A stretch of 64,000 nt of DNA from Cohnella sp. OV330 (GCF_900112065.1 NZ_FOKE01000012.1:212966-276965); one strand, 5' to 3'. Shown: positions 25,176-34,986, numbered from the stretch's first letter. Notes: generated by a model from the sequence alone, not told the origin. Translations and numbers: made by a program.

Positions 25176-26978
25176 TTATTCGGCCAGCGGAATCCCGATC
25201 GTGACCCGTGTTCCCTTGCCGGGCTCGCTCTCGATCTCGATGCCGTGCTCCGGCCCGTACATGAGCTTCAGCCGCTCATGCACGCTCCGCAGCCCGAACG
25301 AACCCTCGCGCTGCTCCGGATAATCAAGATCGGCCCGGATCTGCCGAAGACGCTCCGGGTCGATCGGCGCGCCGTTGTTAACCACCCGGATCTGCAACAT
25401 GCCGTCCTCCGCAGCGACCTCGATGGCGATCCGGTTGTCGGTACGGTCGTTTTCCATGCCGTGAACGATATAATTTTCGACCACGGGCTGCAGCAGCATC
25501 TTCGGGATCGCGACCGAAGCGTACGCAAGCGAGCAGTCGATCGAATAAGAGATCCGGTCCTTGTACCGGATGCGGAAAAGCTCGAGGTACAGCCGGCATG
25601 TCTCCAGCTCCTCGCCGAGCGTGCAGTCCGGGCCCGCCCGCACCGAGTTGCGGAACAGCGCGGCCAAGCTGTAAATCATCTCGCCGACATCGCTCGCTCC
25701 TTGGGACATCGCCCGCATCCGGATCACTTCCAGCGTGTTGTACAGGAAGTGCGGATTGACCCGCGCCTGAAGCGCCGCCAGCTCGGTCTGCTTCAGCCTG
25801 ATCTCCGATTTATATTCCCGGTCGATCGTCCGGTTCAGCTCCTCCACCATCTCGTTGAAGCTCTGGGAGATCTGCCCGAGCTCGTCCTCCCGGGCATCCT
25901 GCAGGCGAACGCTCAGATCGCCGCCTTCGACCTTCTTCATGAAGCGCACGATCTTGTTGGTCCGCTTCGCGATGTTGACGATGAGCAGGGACGGGATCAG
26001 GACCGCAAACGCGATGCAGACGGCGCCGATGAGCACGATCGCCCGTTTCAGCCCGGCGTAAGCCTGCGCGATCTCCGCCTTCGGCGCGATGCCCACGACC
26101 GTATAGCCCGCCGCGTTCTGCGTCAGCCGCGAGATATAGGCCGGCTCTCCCGTATTGCCGGTGTCCTGGGAGCCGTTGATCTGGTCCATATAAGGATAGG
26201 CTTGCCCGTAGTACTTGCCGGAAGAGTCGAACATGACGCTGCCGCCTTGGGTCAGGACGAGGATCGTGCCTTTGAGAGGCGAAGAAACGCGCAGCAGCGC
26301 CTGGCGAACCATCTCGGAATCGAAATACACCATGAGCTGACCGACGTTTTTGAGCGTGCTTTTGTCGTTGATCTGGCTCCGCATCGCGTATAGCCGCGTA
26401 TCCCATTGTCCGATCGCCTTCCGGATCCACACGTTCGGCGTCGAAGCATTGGGGCCCTCCAGCGACATGATGTCCGGAATGAAGGAGCGGGCGGCGTTCG
26501 TTTGATACAGCTTCGGGTTTCCGGCGTATTTGTAAACGTACATGAGCTGCTGGTCGGCGCTGTACAGAATCAGGTTGCGGATGTCGGAGTCGGTGCCGAG
26601 CTTGTTCCCGAAGTATTCGAGCGCATTGGCCGCGCTGGCGCTGCCGTTGGCGTAATTTTCGCCCAGCGTATATTGAATGTATTCTTGATAAGAATGCCGC
26701 AGCAGATAAGACACGTTATCCGCCAGCAGGTTGTTCCGGTAAATGTCCTGCACGACGTTCTGGACCCAATCGTACTTGGCTTCCATGTACAAATTGACGC
26801 GGTCCATCGCCTCGCGCTGGTCGTTCAGCTGGCTTCGCACGATGGAGGCCGAGCTGAAGTGGAACAAAAAATAAGAAAACGCTATGATCGTCAGATTGAC
26901 GATGACGGTAAATACGAGAATGACTTTCACGAACAGATTGTTCTGAAAATAGTTCCGGTACACCTTTTTGATTCTCAC
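25176..26978 (-). CDS. Sensor histidine kinase, YesM family
   Basis: Membrane sensor of the two-component pair. Helix 1 (about 15-40) and helix 2 (about 320-345) frame a Cache-like extracellular domain of about 280 residues. Then come a HAMP segment and a His_kinase/HATPase domain with phosphoacceptor His in ARVNPHFLYNTLE, N-box LQPVVENYIVHGM and G-box region GSFGLRSVHERL. YesM-type kinases sense carbohydrates or the loaded binding protein. The GTG at 26978 is eight bases after GGGGGAG and gives VRIKKVYRNYF, the normal short cytoplasmic lead. An ATG at 27017 would add 13 residues. It forms an operon with the response regulator. Confidence 0.93.
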   Translation of the reverse strand: MRIKKVYRNYFQNNLFVKVILVFTVIVNLTIIAFSYFLFHFSSASIVRSQLNDQREAMDRVNLYMEAKYDWVQNVVQDIYRNNLLADNVSYLLRHSYQEYIQYTLGENYANGSASAANALEYFGNKLGTDSDIRNLILYSADQQLMYVYKYAGNPKLYQTNAARSFIPDIMSLEGPNASTPNVWIRKAIGQWDTRLYAMRSQINDKSTLKNVGQLMVYFDSEMVRQALLRVSSPLKGTILVLTQGGSVMFDSSGKYYGQAYPYMDQINGSQDTGNTGEPAYISRLTQNAAGYTVVGIAPKAEIAQAYAGLKRAIVLIGAVCIAFAVLIPSLLIVNIAKRTNKIVRFMKKVEGGDLSVRLQDAREDELGQISQSFNEMVEELNRTIDREYKSEIRLKQTELAALQARVNPHFLYNTLEVIRMRAMSQGASDVGEMIYSLAALFRNSVRAGPDCTLGEELETCRLYLELFRIRYKDRISYSIDCSLAYASVAIPKMLLQPVVENYIVHGMENDRTDNRIAIEVAAEDGMLQIRVVNNGAPIDPERLRQIRADLDYPEQREGSFGLRSVHERLKLMYGPEHGIEIESEPGKGTRVTIGIPLAE

Positions 26979-27030
26979 TTCGAAAGCTCCCCCGCAGTCT
27001 GGATGAACGGCTTTCATTATAGCACGAAAT

Positions 27031-27078
27031 AAAACAATCCCCGAAGGCGCTGCCGTAAAGGCAGCGTTCCCCGGGGAT
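27031..27078 (-). terminator. Terminator of the enolase gene
   Basis: A long minus-strand stem (ATCCCC...GGGGAT with inner ACGCTGCC/GGCAGCG and loop TTTA) runs into TGTTTTATTT, 46 bases after the enolase stop. Confidence 0.8.
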
Positions 27079-27123
27079 CGTCAGGTCATGCTATTCGCGC
27101 AGCCGCGGCGGGCCGTGCAGGGC

Positions 27124-28416
27124 TTACTTGAAGTTCTTCAGGTTGTAGAACGCCTTCTTGCCCGCGTAGACGGCGGAGCCTGCCAGGCGGTCTTCGATGC
27201 GAAGCAGTTGGTTGTACTTCGCGACGCGGTCCGTACGGGACGGCGCGCCCGTCTTGATCTGGCCGGCGTTGGTCGCGACCGCGATGTCTGCGATCGTGCT
27301 GTCTTCGGACTCGCCGGAGCGGTGGGAGATGACGGCCGTGTAGCCGGCGGTCTTCGCCATTTCGATCGCTTCGAACGTCTCGGTCAGGGAGCCGATTTGG
27401 TTGACCTTGACGAGGATCGAGTTGCCGATGCCTTGCTCGATGCCCTTCGACAGACGCTCGGTGTTGGTGACGAACAGGTCGTCGCCGACGAGCTGGATCT
27501 TGTCGCCGAGCTTCTCGGTCAGCAGCTTCCAGCCTTCCCAGTCGTCTTCGGAGCAGCCGTCTTCGATCGTGATCAGCGGGTACTTGTCAACCCAGCTTGC
27601 GAGCAGGTCGACGAACTCGGCGGACGTGTAAGACTTGCCTTCGCCCTCGAGGTGATACTTGCCGTCCTTGTAGAACTCGGTGGAAGCGACGTCCATGCCC
27701 AGGAACACGTCGACGCCCGGCTTGTAGCCGGCTTTTTCGATGGCTTCGATGATCGTGGACAGCGCTTCTTCGTTGGAGCCGAAGTTCGGCGCGAAGCCGC
27801 CTTCGTCGCCGACAGCCGTGTTCAGGCCCTTCGACTTGAGTACGCTCTTCAGCGAGTGGAAGATCTCGGCGCCCGTGCGGAGCGCTTCTTTAAACGTAGG
27901 CGCGCCGACCGGCAGTACCATGAACTCTTGCACGTCGACGTTGTTGTCGGCGTGCGCGCCGCCGTTGACGATGTTCATCATCGGCACGGGCAGCGTCTTG
28001 GAGTTGAAGCCGCCGAGGTAAGCGTAGATCGGCAGGTCCAGCGCGTCTGCGGCAGCGCGCGCGACGGCGATGGAGACGGCCAGGATCGCGTTGGCGCCCA
28101 GCTTCGCCTTGTTCGGCGTGCCGTCGAGCTCGATCATCTTGCGGTCGATCGCGACTTGGTCGAGCGCGTCGTAGCCGATGATCTCGGGCGCGATGATGGA
28201 GTTGACGTTGTCGACGGCCTTCTCGACACCCTTGCCGAGGTAGCGGTCCTTGTCGCCGTCGCGAAGCTCAACGGCTTCGTAAGCGCCGGTGGATGCGCCG
28301 GACGGTACGATGGCGCTGCCGAACGCGCCGGATTCCAGGCGGACTTCTACTTCAACCGTCGGGTTGCCGCGGGAGTCCAGTACTTCGCGTGCATAGACGT
28401 CAGAGATAATCGTCAT
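27124..28416 (-). CDS. eno: Enolase
   Basis: It converts 2-phosphoglycerate to phosphoenolpyruvate with Mg2+ in glycolysis. The 430-residue protein is standard length, with the mobile loop SGASTGAYEA, the metal/catalytic stretches VGDDLFVTN and ILVKVNQIGSLTE (catalytic Lys), and the signature SHRSGESEDSTIAD. ATG at 28416 follows AAGGAGTG. In B. subtilis it closes the gapA operon. Here a 567-bp repeat-rich gap separates it from gpmI, so it probably also has its own promoter. A strong terminator follows. Confidence 0.97.
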   Translation of the reverse strand: MTIISDVYAREVLDSRGNPTVEVEVRLESGAFGSAIVPSGASTGAYEAVELRDGDKDRYLGKGVEKAVDNVNSIIAPEIIGYDALDQVAIDRKMIELDGTPNKAKLGANAILAVSIAVARAAADALDLPIYAYLGGFNSKTLPVPMMNIVNGGAHADNNVDVQEFMVLPVGAPTFKEALRTGAEIFHSLKSVLKSKGLNTAVGDEGGFAPNFGSNEEALSTIIEAIEKAGYKPGVDVFLGMDVASTEFYKDGKYHLEGEGKSYTSAEFVDLLASWVDKYPLITIEDGCSEDDWEGWKLLTEKLGDKIQLVGDDLFVTNTERLSKGIEQGIGNSILVKVNQIGSLTETFEAIEMAKTAGYTAVISHRSGESEDSTIADIAVATNAGQIKTGAPSRTDRVAKYNQLLRIEDRLAGSAVYAGKKAFYNLKNFK

Positions 28417-28983
28417 TTTGAGTGAACACTCCTTAGGATTGTTTTAGTGGTAGATTGTTACGTTGCAGGCTTGAGTTCGGCTGCAAGCAAAGGCGTCATT
28501 GCGATGCGGATGCGCTGCAGCTTCGTTGCGATGCGGATGCGCTGCAGCTTCGTTGCGATGCGGATGCGCTGCAGCGTCGTTGCGAAGCGAATACACGGCG
28601 ATTCGTCACTGCGCGCGCCTCCAGCGGGTTAGCTGCGAATGTGCAGCTATTTTCGCCCAGTGAAGCCGATGCAAGCCGATTAGCTGCAAAAATGCAGCTA
28701 ATTCCGCCTGCGCGAGCCGTTTACTCCGATTTGGAGCGAAATAACTGCTTATTTGCAGTTATTTGCATCCCCACGCTGCGGCTAGCGACGAATAACTGCT
28801 AAAATGCAGCTATTTTTCGCTTGCATTGCGCTGTCGGTATCCGAAACGATCGCCGCCGCAAACGAAACTCCGTCCTCAAGCTTCGCCGCGAGAGGCCTGA
28901 ATTCCTGCCGCCGTCCGGACACGATTCGATGACCGGGCGACGGCGGCCGGCGAAGGCGGCGAACCCGCCGCCTCCTTCAAGAG
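28417..28983. repeat. Intergenic region between gpmI and eno with palindromes
   Basis: Three perfect or near-perfect tandem copies of a 27-bp unit (GCGATGCGGATGCGCTGCAG plus CTTCGTT) lie at 28501-28581. Four palindromes follow at 28630-28649, 28681-28700, about 28742-28761 and about 28792-28812: TAGCTGC/GCAGCTA or TAACTGC/GCAGTTA around a short A/T-rich core. A GC hairpin (AGGCGGCG/CGCCGCCT, about 28956-28978) after the gpmI stop has no T run. No gene is evident. Confidence 0.85.
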
Positions 28984-30531
28984 TTACTCGCCGAGCGGCG
29001 CGAGCAGCGTGCGTCCGGTCATCTCGGCCGGCTGCGGCAGCTCGAGCAGCGACAGCAGCGTCGGCGCCACGTCGGCCAGCATGCCGCCGTCGCGCACCGT
29101 CACGCCGTGCTTCGTCACGATGCACGGGACCGGGTTGGTCGTGTGCGCCGTGAACGGGCGGCCCGCATCGTCGATGACCATGTCGGCGTTGCCGTGGTCC
29201 GCGATGATGACGGCGACGCCGCCCTTGGCGAGGATGGCGTCGACGACGCGGCCGAGGCACGCGTCCGTCGCTTCGACGGCTTTGATCGTCGGCTCCAGCA
29301 TGCCGGAGTGGCCGACCATGTCCGGGTTCGCGAAGTTCAGGATGATCGCGTCATGCTTCTCCGACTCGATCTCCTTCACCGCCGCGTCCGCGACCTCGTA
29401 GGCGCTCATCTCCGGCTGAAGGTCGTACGTGGCGACCTTCGGCGAGTTGATCAGCACCCGCGTCTCGCCCGGCAGCTGCAGATCGCGTCCGCCGCTGAAG
29501 AAGAACGTGACGTGCGGGTACTTCTCGGTCTCGGCGATGCGCAGCTGCGTCTTGCCCTGCTGCACGAGCACCTCGCCCAGCGTGTTGTCGAGCTCTTTGG
29601 GCTTGTACGCGACGAACCCGCCGACCGTCTCGCTGAACAGCGTCAGGCAGACGAAGTACAGGCCGACCGGACGTCCATCGCCGCGCTCGAAGCCGCGAAA
29701 GTCGTCGTTCGTGAATACGTTGGACAGCTGGATCGCGCGGTCCGGACGGAAGTTGAAGAACACGACCGCGTCTTCGGACTCGACCAGACCGACGGGCTTG
29801 CCGTCGGCGCCGACGATGACGGTCGGCAGCACGAACTCGTCGTAGACCGACGCTTCGTACGAAGCCTTGACCGCCTGGATCGGATCGACGGCCGTCGGGC
29901 CGTCGCCGTACACCATCGCGCGGTAAGACTTCTCGACGCGATCCCACCGCTTGTCGCGGTCCATCGCGTAGTAGCGCCCTTGCACGGTGGCGATCTTGCC
30001 GATGCCGAGCTCTTCGATCTTCGCCTGCAGCTGGGTCAGGTAGCCGACCGCGCTGTCCGGCGCTACGTCGCGGCCGTCGAGGAACGCATGAATATATACG
30101 TCGTTCAGGCCTTCGCGCTTCGCCAGTTCAAGCAGCGCGAACAGGTGCGCGATATGGCTATGAACGCCGCCGTCCGACACAAGGCCGTACAGATGCAGCT
30201 TTTTGCCGTTCGTCTTGGCATGGTTCACGGCGCCGAGCAGCGTCTCGTTCGCGAAAAAGTCGCCTTCGCGAATGGACTTGGTAATCCGGGTCAGGTCCTG
30301 ATACACGATGCGTCCCGCGCCGATGTTCAGGTGTCCGACTTCGGAGTTGCCCATCTGGCCTTCGGGGAGGCCGACGGCCTCGCCTTGGGCGGTTAATTGC
30401 GTATGCGGGTAGGTCGCCCACAGACGGTCGAAAATCGGCTTTTTCGCTTGAGCGACGGCGTTGCCGTGCGTCTCCTCGCGAAGGCCGAAGCCGTCCAGAA
30501 TGATGAGCGCGACCGGCTTGGGTGCGGCCAT
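28984..30531 (-). CDS. gpmI: 2,3-bisphosphoglycerate-independent phosphoglycerate mutase
   Basis: It interconverts 3- and 2-phosphoglycerate using two metal ions and a phosphoserine intermediate. The 515-residue protein has the alkaline-phosphatase-like core with LIILDGFG at the N-terminus, the catalytic Ser in GQMGNSEVGHLNIGAGR, and metal ligands in ADHGNADMV and the GHSG/DAC region near the C-terminus. ATG at 30531 has GGGGGCG seven bases upstream and directly follows the tpiA stop. A longer in-frame reading to 30636 overlaps tpiA and is rejected. It is the fifth gene of the cggR operon. Confidence 0.96.
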   Translation of the reverse strand: MAAPKPVALIILDGFGLREETHGNAVAQAKKPIFDRLWATYPHTQLTAQGEAVGLPEGQMGNSEVGHLNIGAGRIVYQDLTRITKSIREGDFFANETLLGAVNHAKTNGKKLHLYGLVSDGGVHSHIAHLFALLELAKREGLNDVYIHAFLDGRDVAPDSAVGYLTQLQAKIEELGIGKIATVQGRYYAMDRDKRWDRVEKSYRAMVYGDGPTAVDPIQAVKASYEASVYDEFVLPTVIVGADGKPVGLVESEDAVVFFNFRPDRAIQLSNVFTNDDFRGFERGDGRPVGLYFVCLTLFSETVGGFVAYKPKELDNTLGEVLVQQGKTQLRIAETEKYPHVTFFFSGGRDLQLPGETRVLINSPKVATYDLQPEMSAYEVADAAVKEIESEKHDAIILNFANPDMVGHSGMLEPTIKAVEATDACLGRVVDAILAKGGVAVIIADHGNADMVIDDAGRPFTAHTTNPVPCIVTKHGVTVRDGGMLADVAPTLLSLLELPQPAEMTGRTLLAPLGE

Positions 30532-30532
30532 C

Positions 30533-31288
30533 TTACTTCGCCCCCTCGACCAGGGCGATGAAGGAAGCCGGCTCCAGGCTGGCGCCGCCGACGAGCGCGC
30601 CGTCGATATCGGATTCGCCCATGTACTCGGCGACATTGTTCGGCTTCACGCTGCCGCCGTATTGGATGCGTACCTTCGCGGCGACTTCTGCGCCGAAAAG
30701 GCCTTCGACGACGCCGCGGATCGCCTTGATCGCGTCGTTCGCGTCCGTCGCCGTCGACGACTTGCCCGTGCCGATCGCCCAGATCGGCTCGTAAGCGATG
30801 ACGACTTCAGCCGCTTGCTCGGCAGTAAGGCCGGCCAGCGCTGCCGTCGTCTGTACGCGGTTGACTTCGTCGGTCTTGCCGGCTTCGCGCTCTTCGAGCT
30901 TCTCGCCGACGCATACGATCGGAGTCAAGCCGTGCTTGAACGCCGCGTGCGTCTTCTTGTTCACGGTCTCGTCGGTCTCGGCGAAGTACTGCCGGCGTTC
31001 GGAGTGGCCGATGATGACGTAATCGACGCCCAAATCCTTCAGGAAGACGCCGCTGATCTCGCCCGTGAAGGCGCCGTTGTCTTCGAAGTGCATGTTTTGC
31101 GCGCCGACCTTGATCGACGTGCCCTTGACCGCTTCGACGAGCGCCGGCAGCGCCGTGAACGGCGCGCAGACGACGGTCTCGACGCCAGCGACTTCAGCCT
31201 TGCCCTTTACTTCGGACACGAAGCCGATAGCTTCGGAGACGGTCTTGAACATTTTCCAGTTGCCTGCGATGATCGGAGTTCTGCTCAT
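30533..31288 (-). CDS. tpiA: Triosephosphate isomerase
   Basis: It interconverts dihydroxyacetone phosphate and glyceraldehyde 3-phosphate. The 251-residue TIM barrel has the active-site Lys in AGNWKMFKT, the electrophilic His in IIGHSERRQYF, the catalytic Glu in VIAYEPIWAIGTGKS (loop 6) and the phosphate loop YGGSVKPNN. It lies between pgk (10-base gap) and gpmI (one-base gap), consistent with a single glycolytic transcript. Confidence 0.97.
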   Translation of the reverse strand: MSRTPIIAGNWKMFKTVSEAIGFVSEVKGKAEVAGVETVVCAPFTALPALVEAVKGTSIKVGAQNMHFEDNGAFTGEISGVFLKDLGVDYVIIGHSERRQYFAETDETVNKKTHAAFKHGLTPIVCVGEKLEEREAGKTDEVNRVQTTAALAGLTAEQAAEVVIAYEPIWAIGTGKSSTATDANDAIKAIRGVVEGLFGAEVAAKVRIQYGGSVKPNNVAEYMGESDIDGALVGGASLEPASFIALVEGAK

Positions 31289-31298
31289 GGGTTCACCC

Positions 31299-32480
31299 TC
31301 ACTTGTCGTTAAGGGCTACGACACCCGGAAGCGCCTTGCCCTCCATGAATTCGAGCGACGCGCCGCCGCCGGTGGAGATATGGTCCATCTTGTCGGCCAG
31401 CTTGAACTTCTCAGCCGCGGCAGCGGAGTCGCCGCCGCCGATGACGGTGTATGCGGACGTGTCGGCGCAAGCTTGCGCGACCGCGCGGGTGCCCTTCGAG
31501 AAGCCTTCGACTTCGAAGACGCCCATCGGCCCGTTCCACACGACCAGCTTGGAGTTCTTGATGACGTCCGCGTAGATCTCGCGGGTCTTCGGACCGATGT
31601 CGACGCCTTCCCAGTCGGGACGGATGCCGTCGATACCGACGATCTCGACGTTCTTGTCGGACTTGAAGTCGTCGGAGATGACGAGGTCGACCGGCAGGTA
31701 CAGCTTCTTGCCGAGCTTCTTCGCCTTTTCGACGAATTCCTTGACCTTCTCAAGCTTGGACTCGTCGAGCAGCGATTGGCCGATCTCGTAGCCTTGGGAC
31801 TTGAAGAAGGTGTAGGAGATGCCGCCGCCGATGATGATGTTGTCGGCGATCTCGATCATCTTGTCGATGACGTCGATCTTGTCCTTGACCTTGGAGCCGC
31901 CGACGATCGCCGTGAACGGGCGGTCCGGATCGTTAAGCGCCTTGCCCAGCACGTCGAGTTCCTTCTCCATCAGGAGACCGGAAACGGCCGGCAGATGGTG
32001 CGCGATGCCCTCGGTGGAAGCGTGCGCGCGGTGAGCGGCGCCGAACGCGTCGTTGACGAACAGATCGGCCAGCGCCGCGAATTGCTTCGCGAGCTCGGGA
32101 TCGTTCTTCTCTTCGCCCGGGTAGAAACGGACGTTTTCAAGCAGCAGCACGTCGCCGTTTTGCAGCGCATCGACTTTAGCTTGAACTGCGGCGCCTACGG
32201 CTTCGTCGGCCTTGGCGACCGGCTTGCCGAGCAGCTCGGACAGGCGTGCCGCGACCGGCGTCAGGCGCAACTCTTCGACGACTTCGCCCTTCGGACGGCC
32301 AAAGTGGCTCGCCAGGATAACCTTTGCGCCGTTTTCGATCAGGTACTTGATCGTAGGCAGCGTTTCGCGGATGCGCGTGTCGTCGGTGATCGCGCCGTTT
32401 TCGACGGGGACGTTGAAGTCGACGCGGACGAATACTTTGAGTCCGGATACGTTCACGTCGCGGACACTCTTCTTGTTCAT
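31299..32480 (-). CDS. pgk: Phosphoglycerate kinase
   Basis: It transfers phosphate from 1,3-bisphosphoglycerate to ADP. The 393-residue two-domain kinase has the N-terminal substrate site RVDFNVPVENG, RPKGEVVEE and ENVRFYPGEEKND, and the C-terminal nucleotide site GPMGVFEVEGFSKGT and GGGDSAAAAEKF. ATG at 32480 gives MNKKSVRD, aligning with known Pgk starts, with GGAGGG upstream; an in-frame start at 32507 is too long. A stem-loop separates it from gapA. Confidence 0.97.
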   Translation of the reverse strand: MNKKSVRDVNVSGLKVFVRVDFNVPVENGAITDDTRIRETLPTIKYLIENGAKVILASHFGRPKGEVVEELRLTPVAARLSELLGKPVAKADEAVGAAVQAKVDALQNGDVLLLENVRFYPGEEKNDPELAKQFAALADLFVNDAFGAAHRAHASTEGIAHHLPAVSGLLMEKELDVLGKALNDPDRPFTAIVGGSKVKDKIDVIDKMIEIADNIIIGGGISYTFFKSQGYEIGQSLLDESKLEKVKEFVEKAKKLGKKLYLPVDLVISDDFKSDKNVEIVGIDGIRPDWEGVDIGPKTREIYADVIKNSKLVVWNGPMGVFEVEGFSKGTRAVAQACADTSAYTVIGGGDSAAAAEKFKLADKMDHISTGGGASLEFMEGKALPGVVALNDK

Positions 32481-32525
32481 AAGGCAGACTCTCCCTCCAG
32501 TTTTCAATAAAGCCCGTACGGACGG

Positions 32526-32551
32526 AAAGAGGAGCGCCAGGTCTCCTCTTT
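32526..32551 (-). other. mRNA stem-loop between gapA and pgk
   Basis: Minus-strand arms AAAGAGGAG/CTCCTCTTT with an 8-base loop and no following T run. It probably protects the gapA mRNA 3' end or marks a processing site rather than ending transcription. Confidence 0.55.
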
Positions 32552-32580
32552 GCCGTTTTCATGCATCTATGAAGTGACTC

Positions 32581-33588
<1,008 letters not shown>

Positions 33589-33667
33589 TGATAGTTCCTC
33601 CTTGGGTTTTGAAAATAAGATTTGATCTATGTCAGGCGCACGGAGCGCCGAGACCACTTGTTCTGGC

Positions 33668-33691
33668 GGACCGGGAGCTGCGTCCCGGTCC
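33668..33691 (-). other. mRNA stem-loop between cggR and gapA
   Basis: Perfect 9-bp arms GGACCGGGA/TCCCGGTCC with a 6-base loop and no T run. B. subtilis has a comparable stabilising hairpin upstream of gapA after RNase Y cleavage of the cggR-gapA transcript, so a conserved role is likely. Confidence 0.6.
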
Positions 33692-33710
33692 TTGGGTGCC
33701 GGCGTCAGCG

Positions 33711-34739
33711 TCAGACGCCGGCATGCTTCAGCGCTTCTTCGGCGGCCGCCTCGTCGGTGACGAGCATGTCGTCGTGTCCGAAGCGCATGACCGCGGCGAT
33801 CGCCTCGCCCTTGCTGCGGCCGCCGGCGATCCCGATGACCGACTCGGCCGCCTCGATGTCCTCGAGGCGGAGCCCGGCGGTCGCCATGCGGTGCACGACG
33901 GCGCCCTCCCGGTCGAAGTAGTAGCCGAACGCCTCCGCGAGCGCGCCGTCGCGCAGAATCTCCTGCACGGTGCCCGCGTCGAGCTTGCGCCGGCGGGCCA
34001 TGGCGCTAGCGTCCCCGATGCCGTGGACCACGATACGCGCGCTGCGGATCATGTCCACGACCTCCCGCACGTTCGGCTCCTGCATGATCGTCTGGTAGGC
34101 GTCCTCGCTCAGGTGATCCGGCACGTGGAGCATGCGGTACCGCGCGCCCGTCCGCTTGGCGAGCTCCGAAGCGATCGTGTTGGCCTGGTAGTCCACGCTC
34201 TCGCCGAGACCGCCGCGCGCCGGCACGAACCAGTTGTCGCGCAGCGGCGAGGGCACCGAAAACTGCGAGGCCATGCGCGCCATCGTCGTGCCGCCCATGA
34301 CGGCGACGACGTCGCCGGGGCCGATGACGCGGCGCAGCACCTTGCTCCCCGCGCGGCCAAGCTCGCGCTTGGCTTCTTCGGAGACGTCGGAGTCGCCGGG
34401 GACGACGACCGCCTGCTTCAGGCCGAACCGCTTGCGAAGCGCCGCCTCCAGGTCGGACAGGCCGAACAGCTCCCGGACCATCGGCTCCATCTCTTCCAGC
34501 AGGCGGCGCCCCCGGTCGGTCAGGCTGACGCCCGTCGTTCCCGCCTCGATGAGGCCTTGCGAACGCAGCAGGTCGAGCTCGGCGCGCAGCGTCCGCTCCG
34601 TCAGCTCCAGGCTGGCCGCCAGCGTCCGTCTGCCGCCCGTGCCCGTGACCCCGATGCGGCGCAGAATGTCGTAACGCTTCTGCAGCACCTGCATGATGTC
34701 GGGCACGAGCTTTTTCTGCATTTCAAGAATGTTCCGCAT
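33711..34739 (-). CDS. cggR: Central glycolytic genes regulator CggR
   Basis: A SorC/DeoR-type repressor that binds upstream of its own operon and is released by fructose-1,6-bisphosphate. The 342-residue protein has an N-terminal winged helix (about 20-85; RRTLAASLELTERTLRAEL) and the sugar-phosphate-binding domain (about 100-340) with GPGDVVAVMGGTTM and GIAGGRSKGEAI. The start MRNILEMQKKLVPDI aligns with B. subtilis CggR. A sigma-A promoter and a textbook CggR operator lie upstream. It heads the cggR-gapA-pgk-tpiA-gpmI-(eno) cluster. Confidence 0.96.
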   Translation of the reverse strand: MRNILEMQKKLVPDIMQVLQKRYDILRRIGVTGTGGRRTLAASLELTERTLRAELDLLRSQGLIEAGTTGVSLTDRGRRLLEEMEPMVRELFGLSDLEAALRKRFGLKQAVVVPGDSDVSEEAKRELGRAGSKVLRRVIGPGDVVAVMGGTTMARMASQFSVPSPLRDNWFVPARGGLGESVDYQANTIASELAKRTGARYRMLHVPDHLSEDAYQTIMQEPNVREVVDMIRSARIVVHGIGDASAMARRRKLDAGTVQEILRDGALAEAFGYYFDREGAVVHRMATAGLRLEDIEAAESVIGIAGGRSKGEAIAAVMRFGHDDMLVTDEAAAEEALKHAGV

Positions 34740-34806
34740 CCTCTACCGTCTCTCCCTTAAATGCCGAATAAATATGGCCGGAATGCGACGGGGAATCACG
34801 GTATGG

Positions 34807-34842
34807 GACCGATTACGTCCCACTGTGACATTTTAAGTCCCA
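34807..34842 (-). promoter_or_regulatory. CggR operator
   Basis: On the minus strand TGGGAC-N6-TGTC-N4-TGGGAC-N6-GGTC, matching the known tandem CggR site CGGGAC-N6-TGTC-N4-CGGGAC-N6-TGTC in spacing and nearly all bases. It begins 12 bases after the -10 box, so bound repressor would block transcription start or elongation. Confidence 0.9.
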
Positions 34843-34854
34843 CTTCCTGTTTTC

Positions 34855-34883
34855 ATTCTATCGGATTCGCCGGCGCGTTGCAA
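34855..34883 (-). promoter_or_regulatory. Sigma-A promoter of the cggR operon
   Basis: Minus strand TTGCAA (34878-34883), 17-base spacer, TAGAAT (34855-34860), directly upstream of the CggR operator. Confidence 0.8.
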
Positions 34884-34986
34884 GCCCAATATCGGCCGCG
34901 GACGATACGCGCAAGCACCGCGAGACTATATAGACATGGAAAGACCCTGTACCCTTTGTACCCCTTTCGAATCCTTTTCAAAGCCC

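Noticed and set aside
28455..28802. Plus-strand frames across the gpmI-eno gap
   Set aside because: They run through tandem repeats and palindromes, lack ribosome sites and show no similarity to known proteins.
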